NCBI GenBank assembly: GCA_023439045.1
Contig: JAEXOY010000006.1
Span: forward strand, 1-64,000
Length of the DNA stretch: 64,000 nt
From: Bacillota bacterium
GTDB lineage: Bacteria; Bacillota; Clostridia; Acetivibrionales; DSM-1351
Direction: 5' to 3'
Position numbers and translations under genes: made by a program. Below are positions 7,601-15,814 of the stretch, piece by piece. Each line of letters opens with the position of its first letter. The stretch's first letter is position 1. Under the pieces are notes generated by a model. It was given only the letters and a program-made list of their open reading frames with translations, was not told the origin of the DNA and made no database searches.

Positions 7601-8665
7601 ATGAACATAAATTCAAGCTTAAAGATTGGAAGAATTAGCAAACTCACAAAAGGTTTGGTATTGGTTTTCGTTAGTATATTTATAATCTATATTCTTATCA
7701 TTCTTCTTAACTATAGTACTTTATCAACTGTTAAGAAGTTGAATAATCATCCTTTATATGTTATGACTTATAAGGGGGATTATCAATTGGGTATGTCTGT
7801 AAAACTACAGGATGTTTTTCTTAGTAGTTTTTTAGATAAAAGCGAGGTTAATGAACAAAACAATTATAGTTTAGCCTGCACTAGCTTCATGTCACCAGAT
7901 AATAGCAATGGATTTTTATACGGTAGAAATTTGGATTTGCTTGAAGGAGAACATCCAGCATTATTGTTATTTACTAATCCAAGTAAAGGATATGCCTCTG
8001 TCTCAATGGTAGAATTGGGAGTATTAGGGTATAATAATAAAGGGATTTTCGGAAGACGTCTTCCAGATATGTGGTATAATAAATCAAAACTGCTATTGTC
8101 ACCATATGTGCCTAGAGATGGAATGAATGAATATGGATTAGCTGTATCTACACTAAATGTTCCTCATTCAGAAGCACCCAAAGAAAAGGGAAAAGAGACT
8201 ATTGGAAGATGGACAATAATGAGACTAATGTTGGATTATGCTAAAGATGTTGAAGAAGCAATAGAATTATTAAAAAAATATAATTTATTCACAGGAAGTT
8301 CTGGTGTACACTATCTTATATCTGACGCGTCGGGGGATTCAGTTGTAGTTGAATTTTTAGATAATAAAATTATAGTAGTTCAAAAAAATGAAAAATGGCA
8401 AGTTGCATCTAATTTTATTCTATCAAAAACTGAGAAGCTAAGACCTGGACTAGATAGATTTGAAAGAGCAAATGAATATCTAGAAGCAACAAGAGGGAAA
8501 TTTACTAACAATGAAGCTCTAAATCTTTTAAAAACTGTATCTCAGCCTCATACAGTTTGGTCTACAGTATATAACTTAACTACAGGAGAGATAACTGTTT
8601 CAACTGGGAGAGACTATAGTAATATTTATAAGTTTAAACTTTCAATGAAGAATGTTAATAAGTAG
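7601..8665 (+). CDS. membrane-anchored choloylglycine-hydrolase-like (Ntn) amidase, 354 aa
   Basis: Linear amide C-N hydrolase of the Ntn superfamily (choloylglycine hydrolase / C45-type). A membrane anchor lies near residues 17-41 (LTKGLVLVFVSIFIIYILIIL). The likely nucleophile is the Cys in SLACTSFMS, followed by GFLYGRNLDLLEGE, matching the 'GRNlD' segment, and NEYGLAVSTLNVP. The usual proenzyme is cleaved before the Cys; here the long N terminus would be the propeptide. Start at ATG 7601 is preferred over upstream ATGs at 7538 and 7550 because the first 21 codons are attC sequence. GGAGG is at 7581-7585, a rather long spacing. Substrate may be acyl amides or beta-lactams; not resolvable. 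Confidence 0.78.
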   Translation: MNINSSLKIGRISKLTKGLVLVFVSIFIIYILIILLNYSTLSTVKKLNNHPLYVMTYKGDYQLGMSVKLQDVFLSSFLDKSEVNEQNNYSLACTSFMSPDNSNGFLYGRNLDLLEGEHPALLLFTNPSKGYASVSMVELGVLGYNNKGIFGRRLPDMWYNKSKLLLSPYVPRDGMNEYGLAVSTLNVPHSEAPKEKGKETIGRWTIMRLMLDYAKDVEEAIELLKKYNLFTGSSGVHYLISDASGDSVVVEFLDNKIIVVQKNEKWQVASNFILSKTEKLRPGLDRFERANEYLEATRGKFTNNEALNLLKTVSQPHTVWSTVYNLTTGEITVSTGRDYSNIYKFKLSMKNVNK

Positions 8666-8783
8666 GAATTTTTACTGATAATAGATTTGAAATTACTTTT
8701 TGCTATAGAACTTAAAATATGAGAGAATAGGTATCTATGAGTATAATCATAACTTTTTATTTCGCAATATTTATATTTTAAGA

Positions 8784-9021
8784 GGATAACGAAACTTTGT
8801 TTGAGGCCGCATCATCCGTGATGCTCTTGCTTCGCGGGTCCTCCCACGACGTAGAATAATCCATCTAGCGCAAGGGGCACGGAGGGAAAAGCACGAAGAA
8901 TGGCTACGCAGAATTATCATGAAGCGTGCATGCCCACAGCTCTTCGCGGATGCGTCGCGTGCTAACGCGGGACATCCCTCTGGAGACCGCTCAGAGCCGT
9001 CGCAGATGGGCGACGTTATAT
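8784..9021 (+). repeat. attC-like GC-rich element (type C)
   Basis: A strikingly GC-rich 240 bp block in AT-rich surroundings, unlike type A. It starts near GGATAAC (8784-8790) and ends with the core GTTATAT at 9015-9021. It contains short hairpins such as CGTCGC/GCGACG. The downstream cassette ends with ATATAAC (9256), matching GTTATAT, so at least the right end is a genuine core site. The left end is uncertain. Positions 8666-8783 hold nothing recognisable. Confidence 0.55.
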
Positions 9022-9255
9022 GAAAGGTTTTACCCAATATACATAATTAACGTTTTCTCTGATGAACAATTTCATTTGTATATGCTGTCATAGATAGTGC
9101 CTTAAAATTTGTGATTTTGCAATATGCATATATTATCAGTTTGGTTTCCCTTCATATGAGGATGACGGAGATAGTCGAAATCAAGCCAAGCCATGATAAA
9201 TTTAATAGAAGGTTTAGCTTTCAAGTAAATAGGTATAGATATAAAATTCCCCATC
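9022..9255 (+). other. gene-less integron cassette
   Basis: A cassette of about 240 bp bounded by GTTATAT (9015) and ATATAAC (9256). No open frame with a ribosome binding site and recognisable protein is seen. Its first 60 bases (AAAGGTTTTACCCAATATAC...) recur at 20566-20620 after another GTTATAT core, with about 88% identity by eye. It may carry a promoter or a small RNA; neither is proven. Confidence 0.55.
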
Positions 9256-9440
9256 ATATAACAAATGTCTTTACACTTCGGGCATTTCGCCTCAAAGGTC
9301 AGTGATTCGAATGGGTTTGGCGTTTGGAAGTAAAGGTGAAGCTGCTTCTAACGGCTATCACAAAGGGCTTCAGCCAGACCCTTTCGCCGTGTCGTAGTGA
9401 CACAGCGGTTCAAGGGCCTCGTGAAGGCAGACCGTTATGT
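9256..9440 (+). repeat. attC site 10 (type B)
   Basis: Inverse core ATATAAC 9256-9262, core GTTATGT 9434-9440. The arms differ from type A: left AATGTCTTTACACTTCGGGC, right GGGCCTCGTGAAGGCAGACC, imperfectly complementary. Shares only the GTGTCGTAGTGACAC-like centre with type A copies. Both ends match their cassettes. Confidence 0.8.
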
Positions 9441-9483
9441 GAAATTTGTTTCTTTTTTCTAGTATTCTGTAATTCAAATATAT

Positions 9484-9491
9484 GGTATACT
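9484..9491 (+). promoter_or_regulatory. extended -10 promoter of the DUF4160 cassette
   Basis: TATGGTATACT around 9481-9491 is an extended -10 box just after the attC core and only about 22 bases before the start at 9513. AAAGGAGA (9496-9503) follows as ribosome binding site. Confidence 0.5.
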
Positions 9492-9512
9492 ATTGAAAAG
9501 GAGAAATAAAAT

Positions 9513-9759
9513 ATGCCAGTGATTGCAAGGTTTTATGGTATAGTAAAAAATGTATTTTAACGATCATATGCCTCCACATTTTCATGCTATATATGGTGAA
9601 TGTGTTGGTATGTTTGACATTAATAGTTTTGAAATGATCGAAGGGGATTTGCCAACAAGAGCAAAAAGACTTGTTTGTGAATGGGCAAGTTTAAATCAAA
9701 CACATCTTCTTAGCATGTGGGAAAGCAAAGATTTTAGAATACTTCATGGATTGGAGTAG
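9513..9759 (+). pseudogene. DUF4160 protein, frameshifted at a run of six A
   Basis: Translation from ATG 9513 gives MPVIARFYGIVK then stops; the family's continuation MYFNDHMPPHFHAIYGE is read from 9550 in the next frame. Canonical DUF4160 proteins read straight through this point, so one base too many in the A-run at 9545-9550 breaks the frame. The rest is intact to 9759. Either a decayed gene, a sequencing error in a homopolymer, or expression by slippage on A6. Ribosome binding site AAAGGAGA is in place. Paired with DUF2442 downstream, as is common for this family. Confidence 0.8.
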
Positions 9760-9769
9760 GGGTGATAAT

Positions 9770-10015
9770 ATGATTCCCAAAGTAGTTAGTATTGATATTG
9801 TAGACCAATATATATTAAATATACGTTTTAGTAATGATGTGGTAAAATTATTTGATGTTGGGAAGTTATTAAGCGATAGTAGGTTTGAAGCGTTAAAGAA
9901 CAAGGCTTTATTTTATAATGTTCAAGTTGATGCTGGCGGGTATGGAATAAGCTGGAATGATGATATAGATTTAAGTGAATATGAGTTATGGACCAAAGGT
10001 ACGCCAATAAATTAA
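9770..10015 (+). CDS. DUF2442 family protein, 81 aa
   Basis: Small alpha/beta protein typical of DUF2442: VVSIDIVDQYILNIRFSNDVVKLFDVGKLL, then GYGISWNDDIDLSEYELW near the C terminus. DUF4160 and DUF2442 genes are frequent neighbours, and I regard them as a candidate toxin-antitoxin-like pair; that is inference. Start chosen at ATG 9770 with GGGGTG (9759-9764), overlapping the end region of the DUF4160 gene. An intrinsic terminator follows immediately. Cassette ends match (GTTATGT 9434, ACATAAC 10056). Confidence 0.85.
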   Translation: MIPKVVSIDIVDQYILNIRFSNDVVKLFDVGKLLSDSRFEALKNKALFYNVQVDAGGYGISWNDDIDLSEYELWTKGTPIN

Positions 10016-10042
10016 GTCGGGATTTTCAATTCTGACTTTTTT
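10014..10042 (+). terminator. intrinsic terminator after DUF2442
   Basis: AAGTCGG (10014-10020) pairs with TCTGACTT (10031-10038) and is followed by a T-run. It ends the two-gene unit before the attC site. Confidence 0.6.
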
Positions 10043-10055
10043 ATTTGCAAACTTC

Positions 10056-10230
10056 ACATAACAATCGCACTCCCGCAAGGGCTGGTGCTGTTAGACGAAG
10101 ATTGTACCCTACATAAGAAATCACAGAGGGCTGTAGCCTTTAAGTGCTTCTATGTATGAGAAGAAATAGTTTTGCACCATCCAAACACCGCTCGCAGAGC
10201 CTTTGTGTCACTAGCTGCTCGCGGGTTTCG
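10056..10230 (+). repeat. attC site 11 (type A, right end lost, altered centre)
   Basis: Inverse core ACATAAC 10056-10062 and left arm, then an atypical centre (TGTTAGACGAAG...), then the type A right part up to GCGGGTTTCG at 10230. The final GGGAGTGC and GTTRRRY are deleted and the next gene's leader follows directly. Confidence 0.78.
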
Positions 10231-10264
10231 AACTAATAAAATTTATATTTTGGGGAGTGACAAA

Positions 10265-11020
10265 ATGAGTGATTATACAGAGAAAAATAGAATTGCATGG
10301 GAATATGATGCCTATAACTTTTGGGTGCGTCAAGCTGGTTTGCCTTCAGAACGAGCAAAACAAGATGTTGAGAACCCTAGAGCAATGTTAAAACGGTATG
10401 CAGATTATTTTAACGATGTAACTGGATTGAAAATTGCAAATATTTGTGGCTCGTGTGGTAAGAAAGCTGTACCACTTGCACTTCTTGGTGCAGAGGTTAC
10501 GGTATTTGATATTTCTGAACAAAATAAACGTTATGCTTGTGAAACTGCAGAGGCTGCCGGTACTAACATTCAATACATTGTCGGAGATGTATTAAATGCA
10601 GATATGTCTACATATGAAGGGTATTTTGACATTGTGTTTATGGAGGGCGGCATTTTACATTACTTTCACGATATCAATCAATTCATGGAAGTGATGTATC
10701 GTCTCTGCAAAAGTGGCGGTCAAATGATATGCAGTGATTTTCACCCGTTTCAAAAAATTATTGATGTGTTGAAATTAGGAGCTCCGTCCATAAGCTACTT
10801 TTCAACAGAAATTGTTGACGGGGAAATGGCACATGCTAAATTTTACGATAATGAAATACAAAGGCAATTTCCAAAGTGTAGTTTGAGGCGATATAATTTA
10901 AGCGAAATTATTAATGCCGTTTTATATAGTGGATTTGTTATAAGACGTTTTGATGAGCACCCAGCCTGGACGGATGAGAAAATGCCGGGAGAATTCACAA
11001 TACTTTCAGATAAAGTATAG
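10265..11020 (+). CDS. SAM-dependent methyltransferase, class I, 251 aa
   Basis: Rossmann-fold methyltransferase. Motif I is degenerate (KIANICGSCGKKAVPLALLG; usual DxGxGxG), motif II is EVTVFDISEQNKRYA, the post-I acidic region is YIVGDVLNADM, and motif IV region is FDIVFMEGGILHYFHDINQFMEVMYRLCKSGG. The C-terminal half (FHPFQKIIDVLKLGAPSISYF) resembles small-molecule methyltransferases often found in accessory regions. Start at ATG 10265 with GGGGAGTGA upstream; the longer frame reads through attC sequence and is rejected. Substrate unknown. Confidence 0.82.
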   Translation: MSDYTEKNRIAWEYDAYNFWVRQAGLPSERAKQDVENPRAMLKRYADYFNDVTGLKIANICGSCGKKAVPLALLGAEVTVFDISEQNKRYACETAEAAGTNIQYIVGDVLNADMSTYEGYFDIVFMEGGILHYFHDINQFMEVMYRLCKSGGQMICSDFHPFQKIIDVLKLGAPSISYFSTEIVDGEMAHAKFYDNEIQRQFPKCSLRRYNLSEIINAVLYSGFVIRRFDEHPAWTDEKMPGEFTILSDKV

Positions 11021-11034
11021 TATTCAGTAAACAT

Positions 11035-11272
11035 AAAAGCATTAAAACACTCAAGGCAAGTGAAGCCCTTGAAGAAGCGCTATGTTTTGGGTGGATTGAC
11101 GGTTCTAAAACCTGAGCCAATTTTAGATGAACAGGTACAAGTGTTTACAGAACTAATAAAAGATAATGAACCAGCATTTACAAATTTTAAATCGATGTCC
11201 CCATCAGTTAGAAAAAACTATACAAGGCTATATTTTGATGCTAATGCTGAAGATGCAAAAAAAGAAGGTTAG
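11035..11272 (+). pseudogene. YdeI/OmdA-family bacteriocin-protection protein, remnant
   Basis: A frame from 11035 reads KTLKASEALEEALCFGWIDG, the hallmark start of YdeI/OmpD-associated proteins, then stops. A second frame ends with NEPAFTNFKSMSPSVRKNY and SPSVRKNYTRLYFDANAEDAK, the family C terminus. The middle 60-100 residues and the N terminus are missing. No attC site separates it from the methyltransferase gene, so a deletion probably removed both an attC site and the gene middle. Confidence 0.7.
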
Positions 11273-11366
11273 TGAAAATCATTGGTAGACTTAATCAAAA
11301 TTTAAAACCAATGTAAGGGAATTGTAGTGCTTATAAAAGATTACAAAGGCAAGGTATGGTGAATTA

Positions 11367-12188
11367 ATGAAATTTGAAAGAAAACTGAAGATTGAAAAAT
11401 TATATGAAAATACTTATGTCATTACAGACTCGGGAATTAGTATAGGTTCAGTAAATATGTATTTACTAATAGGAGATGAAAGTGCATTACTAATTGATAG
11501 TGGTTATGGAGGAATGGATTTACATAATGTAATTGGTAGAGTAACAACAAAGCCAGTTATTTGCGCATGTACTCATGGACATTTAGATCACGCACTAGGA
11601 GCTAGTCAATTTGAAAAAGCATATCTTCATAGTAATGACGGCATGATATATCAGCAGCATATATCATATAATTTTATTTATAGCATGGGAATGGACGGAA
11701 TAATGAATAATTCAAAAATGGGTAAGGGATATGATATAGTTTTGCAAGAGATAGCCACGGCAAAACATAATCCGCTTAAGCCAATAGATGACATACCATT
11801 TTTTGAATTAGGAAACAGGAAGGTAAGTTGGATTAGGCTTCCTGGACATACTCAAGGCAGTGTAGCATTCTTTGATGAACAATATAAAACAATATTTGAT
11901 GGAGATGGTGCACCAAGTGGTGCATGGTTGTTTTTAAAGGAATCTAGTAGTCTCGAAGATTACATTTTAACATTAAACGAATACATAATTTATATAAAAG
12001 AAAATGGAATTTTAAAAAGATATGTGGGTCATATGACCAATCCGGTTGACATAGGACAATTAAACCAGCTAGTTAAATGTGCTGAATTTGCACGGGATAA
12101 TCCTGATAAGGGAAAGAGGATAAACTTAAGTATAGGAGATGTTAGAGAAGTCTTATTAGGAGAAATACTATTATTTTGTAAAATATAA
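11367..12188 (+). CDS. metallo-beta-lactamase-fold hydrolase, 273 aa
   Basis: MBL fold with the zinc motif THGHLDHALG (His70, His72, Asp74, His75), a later ligand histidine in RLPGHTQGSVAFF, and the strand-turn IFDGDGAPSG supplying the bridging Asp. Length fits single-domain glyoxalase II-like or lactonase-like enzymes. Expected to hydrolyse an ester, thioester or lactone in the cytoplasm; substrate unknown. Ribosome binding site is weak (AAGGTATGG before ATG 11367), suggesting low expression or dependence on an upstream transcript. Followed by a type A attC site. Confidence 0.87.
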   Translation: MKFERKLKIEKLYENTYVITDSGISIGSVNMYLLIGDESALLIDSGYGGMDLHNVIGRVTTKPVICACTHGHLDHALGASQFEKAYLHSNDGMIYQQHISYNFIYSMGMDGIMNNSKMGKGYDIVLQEIATAKHNPLKPIDDIPFFELGNRKVSWIRLPGHTQGSVAFFDEQYKTIFDGDGAPSGAWLFLKESSSLEDYILTLNEYIIYIKENGILKRYVGHMTNPVDIGQLNQLVKCAEFARDNPDKGKRINLSIGDVREVLLGEILLFCKI

Positions 12189-12201
12189 GATTGTGATTTT
12201 C

Positions 12202-12390
12202 TAGAAACCAATCGCACTCCCGCAAGGGCTGGCGGTAAGGTTGTTGGTACGGTGCCGTCATTGGCTACAAGTGGTAGATAGTGTTATTTAGCCAGGACAG
12301 TGCAGATTTGTTGTTCGCACAGCCAAACTCCGCTCCCCGTGTCGTGGTGACACATCGGTTCAGGGGTTTCGGGAGTGCAGGGCGTTAGAT
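12202..12390 (+). repeat. attC site 12 (type A, decayed inverse core)
   Basis: Starts with TAGAAACC at 12202 instead of a clean NNNNAAC, then CAATCGCACTCCCGC and the full type A body. Core GTTAGAT at 12384-12390. The middle has CGCACAGCC and an altered right arm (TTCAGGGGTTTCGGGAGTG). Confidence 0.82.
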
Positions 12391-12469
12391 GAAATCGGAG
12401 TACATCAGTGAGTTGTATATTATAATTATTTTTGCTAGAAAACTAAAAACTCGTTAGAAGTGAGGATGT

Positions 12470-13231
12470 ATGGGAAAGCTTAAAAAAATATATATTTTTT
12501 TAATTGTTTTTGTGTCAATACAGATTATGAACTTGCTATTAAATAAAATCAGTAGCCATTTATATGATTTATTTAGTACAAACAATTCTGTAAAGAGTGT
12601 AGTAATTGCTACAATTTCAGAATTAATACAATTATCCTTGGCAATTTTTATTTTTAAAATAGTATATAGAGAAAATATTAGTAAGTTAGGGATTAACTTA
12701 AAAAACATAAAGTTAAGTTTGAAAATATTTTTTTTATTTACAATAATATGGATACTTTTGACATTTACCTTTCTTATAGCTACTTATATTTTCAACAAAT
12801 CTTTATGGTACAACTATTTACATACTCCATTACCAAGCAAAGAATATATATTAGCTTATTTAGGGTTTGCGGCAATATTTCCAGGGATAGGTGAAGAAAC
12901 ACTATTTAGAGGACTTTTAATATTTATTTTTTTAAGAGCTGGATTTAAAGGCTCTATCAAAATAAAAAAAATAAATATATCATATGTCGCTATTTTAACA
13001 GCAATTATATTTACATTTGCCCATGTATATTATAAGATTTATCCATTTGAGATATTGCATATAAATTATATTCAACTATTAATGGCATTTTCATGTGGTA
13101 TATATTATGCAGTTGTATATGAGAAGACAGAAAGCTTATTATGCACAATATTGTCACATAATTATGCAAATTTAATTACTTCATTATTGGGATATGCATT
13201 ATCTATTTTGGGAAGTGGAATAGTGAATTAG
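12470..13231 (+). CDS. CPBP-family intramembrane metalloprotease, 253 aa
   Basis: CPBP (CAAX protease and bacteriocin-processing, ABI) family. About seven membrane helices. Motif 1 FPGIGEETLFRG (Glu142, Glu143, Arg147), motif 2 FTFAHVYYK, motif 3 LLMAFSCGIYYAVVYEKTESLLCTILSHNYAN with the final catalytic-site His and Asn. Members cleave or process membrane peptides, and some give bacteriocin immunity. GAGG precedes ATG 12470. One of four CPBP genes or remnants in the window (also 17334, 45454, 46783), none closely alike by eye. Confidence 0.87.
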   Translation: MGKLKKIYIFLIVFVSIQIMNLLLNKISSHLYDLFSTNNSVKSVVIATISELIQLSLAIFIFKIVYRENISKLGINLKNIKLSLKIFFLFTIIWILLTFTFLIATYIFNKSLWYNYLHTPLPSKEYILAYLGFAAIFPGIGEETLFRGLLIFIFLRAGFKGSIKIKKINISYVAILTAIIFTFAHVYYKIYPFEILHINYIQLLMAFSCGIYYAVVYEKTESLLCTILSHNYANLITSLLGYALSILGSGIVN

Positions 13232-13252
13232 AAAGCTTTTATAACCGAATTC

Positions 13253-13434
13253 AGCTAACAAATGCCTTAACGCCCAGGTCTTCCGCCAACAAGTGAAGAG
13301 GTCAACTGGTGTTAAGAAGGAAGTGCATATAGAGATATTTCTATTGGTTATAGCATATGGCTACAGCCAAGCCCCTTCGCAGTGTCGAGGTGTCACTAGC
13401 TGCTCGCGGGTTTCGGGAGTGCGGAGCGTTAGCT
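13253..13434 (+). repeat. attC site 13 (hybrid: foreign left arm, type A right arm)
   Basis: Inverse core AGCTAAC 13253-13259 is followed by AAATGCCTTAACGCCC, a left arm unlike type A, while the right half from GTCACTAGCTGCTCGCGGG is type A, ending with core GTTAGCT 13428-13434. Its own two ends match each other in place, while flanking cores (GTTAGAT 12384, ATCTAAC 13927) match each other, as if the site were nested in a larger unit. Confidence 0.72.
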
Positions 13435-13512
13435 GAAATTCTTTATTATCTTTAGCAATATATTGAAATATGTTATTATAAAAGAAACAATCTTGTGAAA
13501 TAGGGCAAAAAA

Positions 13513-13919
13513 ATGAATGGGAAGAAGTACGTAAATTATATTCAAATCAATTCGTTAAGCTTGAAATATTAAGATCTCATATTGAAGAAAATACTGAGAT
13601 ATGGCGGAAAAGCTAAGACTATTAAAACATAGTTATTGATACAGGTGCATCACAAACATTGATCTCTCAAGACTTGGTTGATGATATTGGGATAAAAAGT
13701 TAGTGGAGATGATGAGATAATTACATCATATGGCATTGGTGGAAAAGAACATGTTTTTGTAAAACAGTTCAAAATATTCGAGTTGGTCACTTCATTGCAG
13801 AAAATATTCCTATTGATTTCACAAATTTCCCATATACAGATATAAACGATTTGCTAGGCTTAGATATTTTATTAGAAGCAGGCTTTATTATTGACTTAAA
13901 GAGCCTAAATATGGATTAA
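13513..13919 (+). pseudogene. decayed copy of the small-protein/retropepsin pair
   Basis: Fragments in different frames reproduce the 4459-5089 pair. WEEVRKLYSNQFVKLEIL then stop corresponds to the small protein. VIDTGASQTLISQDLVDDIG then stop corresponds to the protease catalytic segment. DLLGLDILLEAGFIIDLKSL to TAA at 13919 is its C terminus. Frameshifts and stops near 13618 and 13704 break it. The start codon frame is also lost. It lies between two attC sites, so a second, diverged copy of this cassette type once sat here. Confidence 0.78.
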
Positions 13920-13926
13920 GAACTTC

Positions 13927-14114
13927 ATCTAACAATCGCACTCCCGCAAGGACTGGAGGCAAAGCTATTGGTACGGTGCTGTCTTTGGCTATAAGTGGAA
14001 GATAGTGCTTTTTAGCGGTGATAGTGCAGATTTGTTGGTCGCACAGCCAAACGCGGCTCGCAGAGTCGAGGTGTCACTACTGCTCGCGGTTTTCGGGAGT
14101 GGGAGGCGTAATTA
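13927..14114 (+). repeat. attC site 14 (type A, decayed core)
   Basis: Inverse core ATCTAAC 13927-13933 and type A body; the right end reads GGAGGCGTAATTA (14108-14114) in place of GCGTTRRRY. Likely inactive at its right boundary. Confidence 0.8.
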
Positions 14115-14166
14115 AAGAAAGGTTATTGAACTACATGCAATCATTAATGAAAAGGAGTGATGATAT

Positions 14167-14640
14167 ATGGAATTCAGAGAAATGAGAATTAATGATGTTG
14201 AGCAAGTAGCATATTTACATAATGAGCTTGCTTATTATATTCAAAAAGAGACAAAAGACGAGTACTGGGATTTTGGAGAATTAACAATTGATGACGTAGG
14301 TAAATATCTTGAAGAATTCATCAATAATGAAGAAAGAAAAGTTATTGTAACAGAAGAAAATGGCAGAATTGTTGGCTTTATTGCGGGGGAGATCGTGAAG
14401 TGTCATTTGCCTATTTCAAGTATTCTTAAAGTTGGCTACATAGCAGGAGCTTATGTTCTTCCCCAATATAGAGGGAAAGGTATATTGAATAATTTAGAAA
14501 GAGAAATTGTAATGTTCTTTAAAGCATTTGGACTAAAATATGTTGAATTGAACTTTATATCAAAAAACCAAATTGCAAGAAAGAGTTGGGAAGCTCTTGG
14601 CTATAAGGTTTTTAGGGAACAGGCACGTAAGCAAATATGA
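14167..14640 (+). CDS. GNAT family N-acetyltransferase, 157 aa
   Basis: GNAT with the CoA loop in LPQYRGKGILNNLEREIV (residues about 98-115) and C-terminal NQIARKSWEALGYKVFRE. Beta strand KVIVTEENGRIVGFIAGE precedes it. Strong ribosome binding site AAAGGAGTGATG before ATG 14167. Acceptor unknown. The attC site expected after it is missing; repeat B follows instead. Confidence 0.87.
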   Translation: MEFREMRINDVEQVAYLHNELAYYIQKETKDEYWDFGELTIDDVGKYLEEFINNEERKVIVTEENGRIVGFIAGEIVKCHLPISSILKVGYIAGAYVLPQYRGKGILNNLEREIVMFFKAFGLKYVELNFISKNQIARKSWEALGYKVFREQARKQI

Positions 14641-14680
14641 AGGCTAACCCCCAAAGTATTATTGGTGGAGTTCTAAAGTA

Positions 14681-14865
14681 AAAAACTTTGTCAGCTGGCT
14701 GGCGTTCCTTGGGAAAAACCAAAACCTTAAGAAGATTTATATTGAGTCTTAATAATAAAGTTATGGTATATACTACTTGCACATGGTAAAATATTGAATA
14801 AATGAATATTTCTGATTGCATTAAAAGATAATCTTATTACATTATTTTAGCAGCTTAAAAACCTT
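14681..14865 (+). repeat. intergenic repeat B, copy 1 (promoter-like)
   Basis: Shares about 180 bp with 20621-20795, including TTGTCAGCT, CCTTAAGAAGAT, the promoter-like pair TGGTATATACT and TGGTAAAATATTGAATAA, and ACATTATTTTAG. Shorter copies occur at 24326, 25535, 36290, 43411 and 44451. TGGTAAAAT fits an extended -10 box. It occupies the gap between the GNAT gene and a lipoprotein remnant. Confidence 0.75.
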
Positions 14866-14901
14866 TATTGATTAAAGGCAGAAGAAATGAAAGTGAGGAG
14901 T

Positions 14902-15173
14902 ATGAAAATTAATTTATTAACCTATTAATAATAGTATCTTCAATCACATTAGTAGTTGGATGCACTATCAGGAGTGAAGCTGGTAAAGCTATTGGATATA
15001 ATAATATTCCAATTTATATACGCGGTGCGTTATATGACCAAAACTACATAATTGATAAGCTTGCATATGGTATTGCAATAGAGCAGTATAAAAATGGTGA
15101 AATATCAAAAGCTGACGTTGAAAAGTGTTTAAATGAGTATAGAAAACAAAAACTTTTATATGAGGATTTATAA
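14902..15173 (+). pseudogene. small lipoprotein, frameshifted near its start
   Basis: ATG 14902 with GTGAGGAG upstream gives MKINLLTY then stops. One frame over, the text continues LLIIVSSITLVVGCTIRSE, a lipobox, and an intact reading frame to TAA at 15171-15173 ending KQKLLYEDL. One missing base near 14921 explains it. About 90 residues if repaired. Function unknown. Confidence 0.65.
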
Positions 15174-15271
15174 ATAATACTTGGTTTGCGGATTAGGATT
15201 TTGGAGTTAATAACACCTTATTTAAGATAATTAATATAGTAATGTATTAAAAGGGAGGAGGATAAATTTAT

Positions 15272-15781
15272 ATGTCACTTAGTAATTCTAGATTTGTAAG
15301 AGTGAGTAACTCCGATTGTGTAGGCTCTTATAAAATATTTTCACGTTCGGATGTACAGAGTTATAGATTAGATGATTATCAATTTGAAATTGGAGATTTT
15401 TTTGCTAGAATTTGGAGCTTTTTTGGAAAACCTGATTTTGTTAGTTATGAAGGTTTTGAATATACTTTTAAAGATATTGAAAATGGGATTGTGTTTTCTG
15501 CATACTCTGGCGCCAGTGGACCTTCTTATGGTGGCCGTTGTGAAAATGAGCAATTATATAAAGACTCAATTCAGGCGTTTGAGAAATTACTAGAAGGAGC
15601 ACAGTTAGTTGATTGTAAAGTTAAATTTTTCACTGATTTTGGAATATTAATTACAGGTGCAAAAGATGGAGATATTTTTATTGACTTCAAACAGCTAAAT
15701 ACTTTTACATATATATTTTTATCAATACTTAATATTGCAAGAGTTATGATTACTTTTCTTATTTATAGAATTTTCAAATAA
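15272..15781 (+). CDS. conserved-looking protein of unknown function, 169 aa
   Basis: Unrecognised. Mixed alpha/beta sequence with a Gly/Ser-rich turn SGASGPSYGGRC at about residues 86-97 and a C-terminal hydrophobic helix (YIFLSILNIARVMITFLIYRI, about 148-168) that may anchor it to the membrane. Strong ribosome binding site GGGAGGAGG (15252-15260) before ATG 15272. The Gly-rich turn after a predicted beta strand suggests an immunity-like or SMI1-like fold, but I cannot support that. Followed by a complete attC site. Confidence 0.68.
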   Translation: MSLSNSRFVRVSNSDCVGSYKIFSRSDVQSYRLDDYQFEIGDFFARIWSFFGKPDFVSYEGFEYTFKDIENGIVFSAYSGASGPSYGGRCENEQLYKDSIQAFEKLLEGAQLVDCKVKFFTDFGILITGAKDGDIFIDFKQLNTFTYIFLSILNIARVMITFLIYRIFK

Positions 15782-15814
15782 CTTAATAAATAAAAAATGC
15801 TAGCACTATCCTTC

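Noticed and set aside
8771..9037. 88-aa minus-strand frame in the GC-rich block
   Set aside because: Low-complexity Arg/Ser/Ala product typical of a GC-rich non-coding stretch; no ribosome binding site and it spans the attC core.
9111..9509. 64-aa and 61-aa plus-strand frames in the gene-less cassette and type B attC
   Set aside because: They start without ribosome binding sites and run through attC arms and the next promoter.
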